Shown here: piece after piece, positions 52,338 to 63,358 of the stretch
Position numbering within the stretch: position 1 is the first letter of the stretch
Layout of the letters: each line of letters opens with the position of its first letter
Origin: Eutreptiella sp. 'Long Island Sound 2002'
Taxonomy: Eukaryota; Euglenozoa; Euglenophyceae; Eutreptiales; Eutreptiaceae
Direction of reading: 5' to 3'
DNA length: 64,000 nucleotides
Assembly: GCA_964036045.1 (NCBI GenBank)
Contig: OZ038384.1
Coordinates: 45,776,851 to 45,840,850, forward strand
Position numbers and translations under genes: made by a program
The notes under the pieces: model-generated
What the model was told of the DNA's origin: nothing
Database searches by the model: none
The model's input: only the letters and a program-made list of their open reading frames with translations

Positions 52338-54029
52338 CGTGTTTCTCCGGAGGGTTTTGGTCATTTTGCCTCTTTACTGCCTAGTGCGTCCGGCGGCGCA
52401 CTTCCCATTGCCAAGCCTTCTGATGTGCGGGGCCGTGGCTGCAAGTAGTGGCCCTACGGTATGCAGCAACAAGGTTGCAATGTTTGTGGGTGTTAATAAT
52501 CGTAATACTTGTGTGTGTTGTTTTTATTGCTGAATGTGGATTGCTTGTAGCATGAAGTGACACCATGGATGGAGTACATGTTGTGTTGTTGTGCCACTTG
52601 AGCTGCACTTCACGGTGTGTTGTGGTTCGTTTCAACGGTGCTTGTGGCACACAACCACTTCATGATCCAAATGAATGATTTTCACATTGATTTTGGGCGG
52701 TTGCGGGTCAAAATATGAGTAGGCAAGTGCCCGTTTGCACAGTCTCCACACCCACACACCAATGGGAGTGCGCACGTTTTGGTACAAAACAACATAGTGA
52801 TTGGGCATCCGTGACACAATATGAAATATCAAATGCCATACCCCAAACCGGACCTACGATTGGTTGCTTCCACATTGCTTTGTCTCATGCATGGTTCTGC
52901 ACGGGAGATGCACGGGTTAGACCGCCCAAGTCTTGGGCATGCGAGCAGCGGATGCGAAACCGCTTGCTGTCGGGGGGCTACAATGTGGTCGACATCGTGC
53001 CTTAGGGGCTTTGCCTCTTCTTACGTGCAATGTGGCGGTCGCGCCACCCGGGCGCGACGCTAATGGGAGCCAACCGGGGTGCAGATGCGCGTGAGTCGGT
53101 AGAAGACAAGGAAGCCATTCTTGAGAATTGGAAAGATGTGTGAAGTTTGCAAGTAGAGTGGGGAGGAGGGGGGTAACAAGAGTGCGCACACAGTTTATGA
53201 GCTTCCCATAGGCCATTGGTCTAGCCACACAGCCCTGACCCCATCCCGAAAAGAATGAACATTATGCACAATCAAACAACGAAGGAACAAGACACACAGC
53301 GTGCACAGCGCCCGCCGGGGCCCGTTATTTGTGCAGTACCCTGTGAAAAAAGAACCTACTGCCCAAAGGACCTCTGAACTGCGGCACCGCGCTAGCTGCG
53401 ATACCAATTTTCCAAGCTCCCAAGCCCACGGAGAGTTACCGTATTTGATGAACCGTGTACCCGACCTCCAATGGCGCCATCACTGGGAAGCATTCAACTA
53501 CGTGTTCCGTGCCACTACAATACCCTGCATTTTTTGAACCCCATCAGTGGTCTTGGATATACGCCCAAAACCGAACACTTCTTCAACTTTGGCTTTTTTT
53601 TACCACAACACTTGCCCCCCCCCCCCCAATTGTTTCAAATGTCGGTTGCTGGGGTAGCCCCCCCGCCTTGGGCTGTGGATGTTGCGTTTTAGGTAGCTGT
53701 TGACTATCTTTCTTTGAAAACCAGCGTTATCCAATCATGTCTTGCAACTTGGCATCTAAAAGTATGGTCCCGTTCCTCTGTTTTATTGTTATCGGCAAAC
53801 CCGAATAGTGGGGCGGCGGGCATATTTTAGCAAGAAGTGAATTTTACGTCCCAAGTAGATAACCCGTAGTCAGTCATATGTATTCATGTCGCCACAAATG
53901 GTGGCCGCATTGTGTGGCACTAGCCTTTGGTGCCATTGTAAGCATGTCTCTCAATACCTATTCTAGGCTCACATTACCAACGGTGAGGTGATGTGTTGGT
54001 GCTGTCTTTGTTGTGACGTACACAGTGCA

Positions 54030-55160
54030 ATTATGGCCGTGCAAGACCGAGGGGACCCGGGTGTTTACGCTGTTGTGTTGGAGGGAACAAACCACATCCA
54101 GCTACACCCTCCTCCAACTGGGTGTCGTTCATCGTAACACGGTGCGTGCAAGACCGAGGGGACTGGGGTCTATCAGCTGCTTTGTGGGCGCAAAGGGACT
54201 GCATACACCTACACTTTGCCAACACCGGCTGTCCGTATCCCCACATGGCCTCAACTCGGCGTCCCTATCCCCACACGGTCCATCCAAGAATGAGGTGTCT
54301 CGTTGCGTCCAATAATGAGGTGTCTTGAGCATTTCCGCCACTGTGTTGGAGTGGAGGGACTACACACACTTGTGCGGTCCCTTCCCTGCCGCACAACGGC
54401 GAATACACTCGAGTCTCCTCCGTCTTGGACGGACCGTGTGGGGATAGGGGTGCCAAGTGGAGGGTGCAGCATGTGTGTGCAGTCCATGCCCTCTAGATGA
54501 AGACCAGCGGATACATCTCAGTCCCTTCATCCTTCGATGGACCGTGTGGGGATAGGGACGCCTAGTGGAGTGGCGTCCTTTATCGTCAAACGGTTCCGAC
54601 AAGGACCGAAGGGACTTGGGTGGCCGCGTTGTGGGCAGAGAGGCACTGCACACCCCTACACCATGCCCCCACCGGGCATCCTTTTCCGCACACGGTCTGA
54701 CCAGGACCAAAGGGCCTCGGGTGTATGTGCCGCTGTGTGTCGGCGGGGAGGGACGGCACACACTTGCACCGTCGCCCCACTAGGCGTCCCTGTCCCCACA
54801 CGGTCTGTCCAGGTCGGAGGGCACTTGGGTGTATTCGCCGTTGTGTGTGGGAGGGGACCGACTACACGCACTTGCACCATTCCCCCACTGGGTGTCCCTA
54901 TCCGCACACGGCCTATCGAGCTGCGTGGGAACGCAGGTGTAGGAGCCGCTGTGTGTATGGGGGCAAGGGATCTCGCAAACATGTTCCCCCCGGCAAGGAG
55001 CGTCGCTATCCCCACACGGTCCGTCTCGGACAACGGGGACTCTCATGTATCCGCCGTTGTTTGGGTGGGGGAGGAGCTGCACACACCTGCACCGTCCTCC
55101 CACTAGGGGTCCCTATCCCCACATGGTCTGTCTAGGGGGAGTTCGATGTATCCGTCGCTC
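54030..55160. repeat. Minisatellite, about 108-bp unit, with inverted units
   Basis: The marker CCCCACACGG or a close variant recurs on the plus strand at about 54,687, 54,794, 54,902, 55,011 and 55,116 (spacing 105-109 bp). At 54,431 and 54,536 the marker is in the opposite orientation, and at 54,267 it is direct again. Each unit has CTTGGGTGTAT-CGCCG-TGTGTGTGGG and a CACTTGCACC block. Several frames on both strands remain open (up to 189 codons) because 108 is a multiple of three. Confidence 0.85.
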
Positions 55161-56674
55161 TCTCTCTCTCTCTCTGTGTGTGTGTGAGCTGACCAAGGCA
55201 TTGCAGGGCGCGCGGAACCTGGTAGCTAACGTGACAGGGTGGTCTAACCAGAAGCGAATGTTGTTTGTCTATCGTCCGGGTTCCTAGTGAGGGATAGCAG
55301 TGGGCAGGGACAGGGGTGAACCCACCTTGAGGTAATTTTGCACAGCCTTACGCTCTGTCTACTATGCAGGCGTGACCTGCGAGCTTGCTCAAGGCTGCCG
55401 TTGAGCTGCTGGCCCTGTTTCTCCTCACACAGAAAGGCGCCTAGTGCAGGCGGGACATGCTACTGTTTTTGTTCTGCTTTGCACGAGACGAGATCTAGAA
55501 CATCCAGACCAGCCTTCTCTGTGCTCTGTTTGTCGCCGAAGTGTGTGTGTGTGTGTGCGTGTGTGTGTGTGGGCGCGGGGGGGGGGGGGGGTGCACACAT
55601 CAACTCCACCCCCCCCACCGGGCGTTCCTATCCCCACACGGTCCGTCCAAGAATGAGGGGACCCAGGTGTATCCGCCGCTGTGTGTGTGGAGGGGGGGGG
55701 GGGCGGGATACACCCACTTAGGACACACGGGACTTGGGTATGGGAGCCGTCCATGTGTAGTCCTTGACCCCGACATCCCACTCGAAGAGGTCGGGGGGCG
55801 GCAGTGGGGAGGGAGGGACCAAAAACCTCCCCCTTCCACGAGCCGCCGAGGTGTCCAAGGAATATTTGGGCCCACTCACCCTGTGCAGCCACCTCATGGT
55901 CCACTCCCGCCCAAAGAAACCTTGTTGTTCGTCTTATAATGACCTCATGTCTTCATAAACCTTGCTATGAATGAAGTGGCAGGGATCCAGCGGCCCAATG
56001 GGTTAGAATACAACAACAGGGGCCTCCACTCTGCCTACTTACCAACATAACCTTCACAGCCCTTCCCTTCTCCCGTGTTCCCCAAAGGTGGGATGAAATC
56101 AGAAATTGCTGCACAAGCCCTGCCTTCTCAAAGGTCCGCTGTAGGGGGAAGAAATCAGAAATGGCAACATAACCCCTACCATTTGGGGGCCAAAAAAAAA
56201 CGGATACAAAAACTCAACATTTTGAGTATGAACACATTCCCTTGAAATGTGGCAGCAAAATTTTCCGGTGCCTGCCAACTTCTCAATATTGGCCTCTAGT
56301 GTGGTTGGGGCCTTTTGAACCTTTTGGCCCCCAAGAGGGGGGGCAGGGTCAGGGACTACACCTTGGCGCCCACCATGGACTCGGGTGTATCTAGTGGTGT
56401 TGGGGGTATTGTTGCCCGGTGACATTTCCCCCCTCAATTCCCATGTGATAGTTGAGCAGTGGTCAACCTCCTTCTTGGCCTTAACACCCTTCTGTTTCTT
56501 CGGAAGCTTGTAGTCGCGCAAACACCGCTAGCCAAAGGTGGGCTAGGGTGACACCACCGGCAAGTCAAACACACCCACTCGTGTGGCCCAATACGCATTG
56601 AACCACACCACCCCACATATGTAGTACACATAAGTGGCATCATGGGCTGCCCCGCCATACCCCAATCTTACTAA
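55161..56674. other. Microsatellites and unassigned DNA
   Basis: (TC)n then (TG)n at 55,155-55,187. GTGTGTGTGTGTGTGCGTGTG at about 55,542-55,571 leads into a G run at 55,579-55,591, followed by another partial 108-bp unit (55,610-55,735) and a second G run. Minus frames at 56,521-56,099 lack domains. Confidence 0.6.
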
Positions 56675-57193
56675 ATGCGTTGCGGAATGCATGAGCAACG
56701 TGCATTTACGCACGTGTACCAAGGTGGCCAAGAGCCAGTGAAAAGGTTTTTGCCATGCAGCATCAACACTGACTGCTCATTGTTCAAATACTATAGGATG
56801 CAACACAAGCCGCCAAAACGCGGTACCCATGGTGTCGTTCTTGGCCCTGCAAAACTAATTAAACATTCATGTCTTCAGCTGTCCTCATTGGATATTGTAG
56901 ACTCCGCGCTTGTCGGCGGTGCAAAACCCTTTGGTTATGCAAAAATTTGCGTCCCCCACCTCATCACTGATTTGGATGGGGAGGCAGTCTCTAAACCACA
57001 CGTGGCTAAAGCGATGAAAGCAGAAGGTGTTGGTGCAACCACACTCATTGAAGTTGGCTATGACGTGAACCAACAAAGTGTGTGTGGCCCACAGGGCATG
57101 CCACGAAGAGTGGCTCACGGGGAGGTCAATTGTGTATACCAGCAAAATGATGTAACACAAAGAGAGCAGGCAAGAGGGAAACAGAAGAGGTAG
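56675..57193 (+). CDS. Hypothetical ORF, 172 codons
   Basis: From about residue 12 the frame is protein-like: HVYQGGQEPVKRFLP, NTDCSLFKYYRMQHK, then ALVGGAKPFGYAKICVPHLI, DGEAVSKPHVAKAMKAEGVG and TTLIEVGYDVNQQSVCGPQG, ending in a basic tail EQARGKQKR. The plus strand is a better reading than the 134-codon minus frame across it. A Ser/Asp-rich frame follows (57,450-57,670), as after the ORFs near 5,000. No domain is recognised. It lies in the long intron and may be part of a mobile element. Confidence 0.35.
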   Translation: MRCGMHEQRAFTHVYQGGQEPVKRFLPCSINTDCSLFKYYRMQHKPPKRGTHGVVLGPAKLIKHSCLQLSSLDIVDSALVGGAKPFGYAKICVPHLITDLDGEAVSKPHVAKAMKAEGVGATTLIEVGYDVNQQSVCGPQGMPRRVAHGEVNCVYQQNDVTQREQARGKQKR

Positions 57194-59922
57194 CAACATT
57201 TGACTCACCACTATACTACCTATGGTGCATGCCTCGCGGCTGCTCAAACTAATGTCACTGCGGTTCCGTTGCAACACAAACTTGATCACCGGCTCTACCG
57301 TCGGTTGCGATTGTTGCTGGTTGTTGCTATAGACTCTAATGCATAGTTAGAAGGGGAGGTGGTTGAAGCCTCTGCTCATGTCCAACCTGCGCAGACAGCC
57401 AAGCTCAGGCACGTGGCCATTGTTGAGGCATCCGACACTCAGGTGATTGGATAGGCGTCTAGTAGTAGCCGCAGCAGCAGCAGCAACAACGACAGCAGAA
57501 GCGACAGTGATAGTTACGGTGATAGTGACGGTGACGGTGACAGTGACAGTCATGGGAATGTGGCATCGAAGGGTAGGAGTGGTTGCGCGAGTAGTGCCAT
57601 TGAGGTAAGTAGTGCTGACACCCCTAGCAATTCGGACAGTGAGGCAGCCCTTGTTCCCCCACTAGCTTAGAAGAAGTATTGCTGGACAGTAGTGCGTGCA
57701 GGCCAAATCCCAACTTAGCTAATAGCCCATGCTACCATTGGGGTGGATGCAGAATCTAGCCCAACCCCATTGACCCATTTGTTGAGTGAGGGTGATTTCT
57801 TTCCGACAGATACACAGGTTGCAGGTTGCACTTAAACAAGAAAAGAAATCATGAAGTAACCGTGATTGTGACCTTCCAAGTGACATTCACAATGGGGGCC
57901 CAAACGGGGTAATCAGGCTAACTGGGAGGGGGGGTTGTGGGGGGGGGGGGGGGATGGGAGGGCTGTTTGTGTGCATGGGGGGCACCCGGTGCTCCATGAG
58001 CCAGTCCTAGGATCAGGGGCATATCATTGGCCACGCCTGGCCATGGTAGCCAAGGCAACTTCTCTTTGAGGAGTGGGGAGCACAATGCTTATTTTGACGT
58101 TTTGTTGCACTATTATTGTAGGTGGCCCAAATCCTGCAACAACACCAAAACATGAAAAGATATTTGTGCAGTGAAGCCACGTGTTAGCATTAGGTTGCCT
58201 AGAACTAAGTAGCCTATGGGCAGGCGGGTGCGCGGACAAAATAGCATGATTTTCCCTGCCCAAAGGAGCCTCCAATTTCGGGTTCAATGGGTGGGCCTTT
58301 TTCGGACACCGGCCCGAAAAACTGGCAGCCCGGCTCAGTGCCGTGATGTGTGGAGGAAACAATTCCCCAAGAAAAGTGTTTGGGGCAAATAGCGTAGCAT
58401 TCATGTTGAAAATAGCTCCATGCTGTGCTGGGCGTTGGGGCACAGTGTATCAATGCGAGTACGTTTCAAGCCATGGGGAGCCATGTAGCAGAGGGTGGGG
58501 GTTGGAGGGGTTAGAATTTTCCAAAAAAACGTAGCAAAACATTTGGTGAAACAAACCCTCCAAACACAGGTTTGGTGCCTTTTGAGCCTGGCTGTACACA
58601 TTGACATCCCCATGTAAGGGGTGGGGTAACATGCGTTCGAGGTTGTGCCATGTGGGGGGTAAGGGGTACAAGCAACGAGCGCTTTTGATGTGCATGCAGA
58701 GCAAAATTATTTTGGTTCTCGTGTTTCTAAATATAATCTGTTTTTGACATGCAAGGGAAGCAGCCCACTAGGACGTGTGCACAAGCATTGTGCACACAAA
58801 AAACTATGTATTGTCACGAGACACATGTATACACACAAGACACAACCACAACACAATGAGGAATTCACCAATGCTGCTGAATGTTTGCATGTTGCCCAAC
58901 CCATGGATTATGTGGTTTGAAGTGGTATTGTGGTACTGCCGCTTCTAACCAAGAGTTGGTGCCCCCCCTCCTTACCACAGTAAAAGTGTGTGAATCCCTA
59001 CTATGCTTCACGGGTTGAACTGGGGTTGCAGTCTCTCCTTTTTGCAGAGCAATGGTGTCAACAGATCAATATGCATAATCCCCGGGAGAGAAGTCGAAAA
59101 GAATGTCTTATTCTTTCATTTTGATCTGTGATTGTCCATTTTCGAACGGTTTGGGCAAACTGTATGGCTCCAGAGGGGTTCCTTTTCCCCTCTGGCGGGT
59201 GCGCAGGAAGTAAGGCCCACAGGGACGAGGGTTGTCTGTTGCTGCTGTTTGGGAGTCAGCATACTGTTGTTGCCCCTTGGACTGCCCCCGTATGAGAGGG
59301 GGTTGGGGCTCTGTGGGATTGGAGAGTGGCCTCCAACGCAAGACAGCTGAAAAGACGTCCTCTCTGCCCGGATTTGCAGGATATGCTGGTCCTTGGGTGC
59401 TTGTCATACACCCTTTGCAAACACCCCTCGAAAGCATGACGTGCCACAATAAGTTGATTTGGCATCAACCTTCTCATTTTCAGGGCATCCCTCTTGAATT
59501 GAGGGCATGTGCCTTGACTGGAGAGTGCTCCAAAATACGCAAACAGATCTTCCACTCTCGCACCCCAACGCACTTACACAGAGGCACATGTCAATTGTGT
59601 CCATGTTTTGGAGCTGTCCCGTTGGATGAACTTGTGATTTACCATTGGACACAGACATGGGGTGTAGCTTCTGATGGACTTCCATATTTCTGGGGGTTTA
59701 CAGACGACCCAACAATTTGTCAACAGCTGCAATGTACTGTTCAAAAAATATGCTTGAAACGTTGTGAAAGGTGACAGTGGCAAAATATAGCAAGGAAACG
59801 TGTGGCAATGTCCCTGTGCAGCAACAGTGCGTTGTGCTGTGGGATCAGAGCTACATCTGTTGGTCATCACAGACAGCAGTAGCGGGTACCCCAGGCTTAG
59901 TTCTCCTGTTTTCATGCTGTAG
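57194..59922. other. Ser/Asp-rich repeat and unassigned DNA before exon 9
   Basis: At 57,455-57,560 AGCAGC and GGTGACAGTGAC repeats encode an SSSN then DSDSxGDSDGDGD run. A G run lies at 57,940-57,951. Minus frame 58,443-58,024 and plus frame 59,232-59,774 (LELRACALTGECSKIRKQIFH, then CPCFGAVPLDELVIYHW) are unassigned. The stretch ends in a TTTTCATGCTGTAG acceptor. Confidence 0.4.
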
Positions 59923-60133
59923 GCCAAGGAAGCGGCAGAGCGGCAGATGGAAGCTATCCGCACGGCGCTGGATCAGTTTGGGACCGAGAAGAAATTATTG
60001 TCTCGGTCTCGCGCTCTATTGGAGAATGAGAAGCGTGCATGGGAACTGGACAAGTCGATGGGGCCAACATCGCCCGGGCGGAGCACCCCCGGAGGAGGCT
60101 TGTTGCGGAGCCCATCACCTTTGTATCACCCTG
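59923..60133 (+). CDS. Coiled-coil gene, exon 9 (70 codons plus 1 base)
   Basis: Acceptor CATGCTGTAG ends at 59,922 and donor CCTG-GTATCA follows 60,133. It starts in phase 0, matching exon 8b. AKEAAERQMEAIRTALDQFG and LLENEKRAWELDK end the coiled coil. A Ser/Pro/Gly linker (MGPTSPGRSTPGGG, LLRSPSPLYHP) follows, containing several Ser/Thr-Pro sites of the type phosphorylated by proline-directed kinases. This marks the transition from rod to another domain. Confidence 0.7.
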
Positions 60134-60208
60134 GTATCAGCCCAAGCCATGAGTTGTCGTGTGTTGCGCATGTGTGTGTGCATGCGCGCCTGTGTATACA
60201 GTCTGCAG

Positions 60209-60270
60209 GGTGTTCGGCCATGCCAGTGTGCAGCCTTCATGGTTGGGCCCTCAGTCTGTCAACGACGCAG
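60209..60270 (+). CDS. Coiled-coil gene, possible exon 10 (62 bases)
   Basis: AG at 60,207-60,208 (TCTGCAG) and donor ACGCAG-GTGAGC after 60,270. Two bases complete the codon left by exon 9, and the end is phase 0, as exon 11 needs: CSAMPVCSLHGWALSLSTTQ. The donor is good but the intron before it would be only 75 bp, so it is a prediction made mainly from phase. Confidence 0.35.
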
Positions 60271-60647
60271 GTGAGCCCTCTGAACGACAAGTGAATGAAG
60301 CGTGTGCGGCCACAGGTGACGGACCCAGGACCTCTTGCTGTTGCGCGGGAGTACTGCACGGAGCGTGTTTCTGGGTGTGGAGACCTTGGTTGTGCTCCGG
60401 CCTTACGCTTGTATTTGTAGTCGCTACCAGTTTGTGCGCGCGAAATCGCTGTCTACACAATGGCCATAATCCTCATGTCAGCTCCCTGACAAAGTTGCCA
60501 CATGCAGCATTGTCTTATCGCTGTCGCATCTTGCATGCGGTTGGCTGGACCTGTGTGTGGGGCGGGGGGGGTGGGGGGGCAGGCGGATCCCCGCAGACCC
60601 ACACCATAGCCCTGCTTGCGAGCCCAAACACCCCAAAGCTAGCCTAG
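60271..60647. other. Intron between exons 10 and 11
   Basis: A G-rich block (GGGGCGGGGGGGGTGGGGGGGC, about 60,557-60,579) is the only feature. It ends AAAGCTAGCCTAG. Confidence 0.4.
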
Positions 60648-60761
60648 GTGGCCTGCATGGTGGTGAACGAAATGGACCCGGCCCATGCCACGCTGTTCAC
60701 CCGAATTGCATGCACCTTGCACGTCATACACAAGGGGATCCCCAGCCAGGCGGACGAGAAG
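60648..60761 (+). CDS. Coiled-coil gene, exon 11 (38 codons)
   Basis: Acceptor AGCCTAG ends at 60,647 and donor AAG-GTACTC follows 60,761; phase 0 at both ends. It reads VACMVVNEMDPAHATLFTRI, ACTLHVIHKGIPSQADEK, a globular rather than coiled-coil composition. No family is recognised. The next candidate is TG-ATTTTCAACTTC...CACAAG between TTTCCCCAG and GTATAC at 62,040-62,076 (IFNFITEDGLHK), but its phase (needs one carried base) does not match directly. Confidence 0.5.
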
Positions 60762-62039
60762 GTACTCCTCCCCCTCCGTAAGGGGTGTACAATTCCACCG
60801 AGCACCCACTGAGCGTCCCCTTGGTCCCTTTGGGGGGGGGGTCCTTACGATGGCCCTCGCAAACTGGCAGCTGGAAGGCACCCACTGGACCAAAGCCCTC
60901 CGCCAAAGCCCTCGGCCAGTTGTTCACATACAGTGCGGTGCACAGGACCCTGCAGCCAATGCTGGGTAACGGGGTAACATGGTGCAGCTCTGGGCCCTAA
61001 TTTGGGGCTTGTGGGGGGACCTAGATTTCGTGGATGGGCCCCACCATTCAACCCAGACGAACCCCTGCAACCTCACGGGCAACATGGTCAAGGGCTCACA
61101 TGCGTGCACCTGCGTTGCGCAAGCCGCGCCCACAGAGAACAACTCGGCCCGTTCTCAGCCTCTGTGTTCATGTTGACCACTAGGATGGTTTAAGTCACCT
61201 GGTCCAAACCCGCCTAAATGCGATGTGAGCTGCCATGCAAGGCTGGACTGTGGAACTGACTTCCCTAGGACGAGACCCTAACTATGCCCGGGCTACTAGG
61301 GAGACTAGCTCCTCGCCCATCTGCCTTCCTACTTCCTACTACTGGTGTTGTTGTACCGGCTAGGATGGTTCAGGTCCCCCCCCTACTAGCCCCCCCCTCC
61401 CCCTTGAGCGCCTACCTAGATGCTAAGGCTCCACTTTCGATGGGGGGGTTCTGGTACCTTTGGAGGTGGGCATGGGGTGAATGCCACCCATAGCACCCCA
61501 ACGCTCTCCACCCACACCGCCTTTGCAACAACCCTTTTCTTTCTTTCCCTCCCAGTGGGTATGGTCTCCATCCTCCGACCACCACTAATTGGTTTGAGCC
61601 CTCCCCCACCCCCTCGCCCTAATCTTGGCTTTATTGTAATTCAATCCTGCCGTATTGTGACCTGTGCCCGCTCCCATGCCCTCCTCCCGGCTCAGCTTAG
61701 GCCGCCCAAACCGTAGAAGAGGCATTTTGTGTCGTGTCGATGTTGTGCACTTAGTAAAATGGGTTACCGGTGGTACAAGTACCTGCCTTTTGGATAGTAG
61801 TTCCTCTTGGGGGTGATTGCGGTCGCAAGTAGTTTCCTGTTGGCACTTATGGCATTCGTGTGTGTGTGTGTGTGCACGCGCGCCCGCCAGAGCATGTGTT
61901 GGCACCGCTTCGTCTTTTCAGTTTATCCTTATGCTCGGGCATGAGGTGCATCCTGCCATCTTGGTTTATTTTTTCTTGGGGGTACAAAGGTGCCCACTTG
62001 AGTTGCAGCCCAAATCTGACATGACATTTTTTTCCCCAG
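60762..62039. other. Intron or downstream DNA
   Basis: G run at 60,832-60,841 and C-rich tracts near 61,376-61,401. Frames at 60,979-61,176 and 61,420-61,716 lack domains. A TG run is at 61,857-61,873. Nothing firm. Confidence 0.4.
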
Positions 62040-62312
62040 TGATTTTCAACTTCATCACAGAAGATGGTCTGCACAAGGTATACCATTGTGAATGAGTTGT
62101 ATCAACCCACCCTAAGGTTCCACTTTGCAAATTGGAATCGTGTCATGTTAGACGTGTTTGAGATGTGCAAACGTCCGACATGCGTTGCATTTGTCAAGGA
62201 ACTACATGACAAAGAGCTAAACAAAATATGGAAAGGTGGCACAGCGGATGGCATGCAATGGGTGAGCGGCATGGCACAAAGCAAGCATCAGAAGCATACA
62301 AGGAAACTTTGA
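62040..62312 (+). CDS. Possible exon and ORF, unassigned
   Basis: 62,040-62,076 is bounded by TTTCCCCAG and GTATAC. The adjoining frame 62,085-62,312 reads YQPTLRFHFANWNRVMLDVF, EMCKRPTCVAFVKELHDKEL, NKIWKGGTADGMQWVSGM, ending KHTRKL before TGA. It is basic and protein-like with several Cys, but it could be part of the element that follows rather than of the coiled-coil gene. No family is recognised. Confidence 0.3.
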
Positions 62313-62677
62313 CATGCTTGTATGGAAAATCATTTTTTTGGACCAAATGAGCTTTCCGAAAACGACAATATGGGCACACAAAGAAACTCTTGTGAACGTA
62401 TCTATCACGTTGCGCTCCCATGCCGAGGAAAACACCCAAGCCAGCTGCTGGACGACACAGTGGTCCACAAGAACATGTCCATTGAAAGGAATGCACGGAG
62501 TTGAATGAAGTGCACATTGGTGCTCCCCCGAACTAAAAAAAGACACCATAGCATGCACATTGGTCAGTTGGGCATGCTATGCATAAACACTCCATTTGCT
62601 CACTCACGTTGCCTAAGGAGTGGGGGGCCCTTTGGGTAGGTTGCAAACACGGTTGTTTGGCCTAGCCGTCCTCCACC
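62313..62677. other. Spacer or decayed part of the same element
   Basis: Frames on both strands are short. GCATGC(A)CATTGGTC at 62,552-62,565 and GGGCATGC at 62,571 are isolated. No gene. Confidence 0.35.
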
Positions 62678-63358
62678 ATGGGCACAAAAGACCGTCACCC
62701 CACAACCACCCATGGTGGTCACTACACTATGCCACATACCACCGGGCATATCTCACTAATTTCTGTACGGAAACCACTTTCTGTTTTTGGTACCGAAAAA
62801 TGTGCAGGGTGTCCTTGAGGTGGACCTAGTATAGGGATCTTACCATCTAGTCCACACGAAGGCAGGATACTTCTTGTATGCCCACAAAAGCTTGACAAGG
62901 CTAGCAAGCTATTGCCAATAGTCATGAACGATGGCATGGTTGGAAAGTGCACCACACATGACCATGATTATGAGTTGCTAGCTGTAGTTCAAGTGTACCG
63001 TCTTACATCGAGCGTAGATATTTGCAGATACCTAGCTTTCCAATTGCGCGAGACCAATTGCATGCGTACGTGGAATGTAGCAGTGCGTGCCCTTATCATC
63101 CGGTACGCTGCAGTGAATGGCTACACGGCCTCCATTTGCCTCGATATGCGCAAAACCCAACCGTTGGCTGAGTTTCAATGGCTCAAGGCCGTGTTTCCGG
63201 ACATGGAGCGGCCATTTGGAGGCGCATTGCATTTCTCTGCACACAGCGACAAGTTGCAGGTGACATGCAAGCAGTGCGGCGCTGAGACGAAATGGATTTG
63301 TAGTGCATGCGGTGAGCCTGTCCGAGTGAAGTGCTTCACCATGTTCCACAATGTGTAG
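62678..63358 (+). pseudogene. Possible piggyBac-like transposase, C-terminal part
   Basis: One frame from ATG at 62,678 to TAG at 63,358 is open except for a TGA near 62,813. It contains LLPIVMNDGMVGKC, MRTWNVAVRALIIRYAAVNG and a Cys-rich end: CKQCG, eight residues, CSACG, six residues, then KCFTMFH. That C-x2-C, C-x2-C, C, H pattern at the very C-terminus is typical of piggyBac-family transposases (cysteine-rich domain binding the ends). The catalytic DDD region is not recognisable upstream, so the call is tentative. Confidence 0.35.

Larger units (their letters stand above)
50335..53985 (+). mobile_element. Element X, copy 3 (longest copy)
   Basis: The left part (50,335-52,710) is the inverted counterpart of copy 1, and the right part (52,717-53,985) is the direct counterpart of copy 2, so this copy defines the element at about 3.65 kb, or 2.7 kb without a 926-bp extra segment at 51,412-52,337. 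Left and right edges are inferred from where similarity to the other copies stops. No terminal repeats, poly-A or target duplications are clear. Frames are broken throughout. Confidence 0.65.

Noticed and set aside
54537-55106. 189-codon plus ORF
   Set aside because: A product of the 108-bp minisatellite; minus-strand frames over the same units are equally open.
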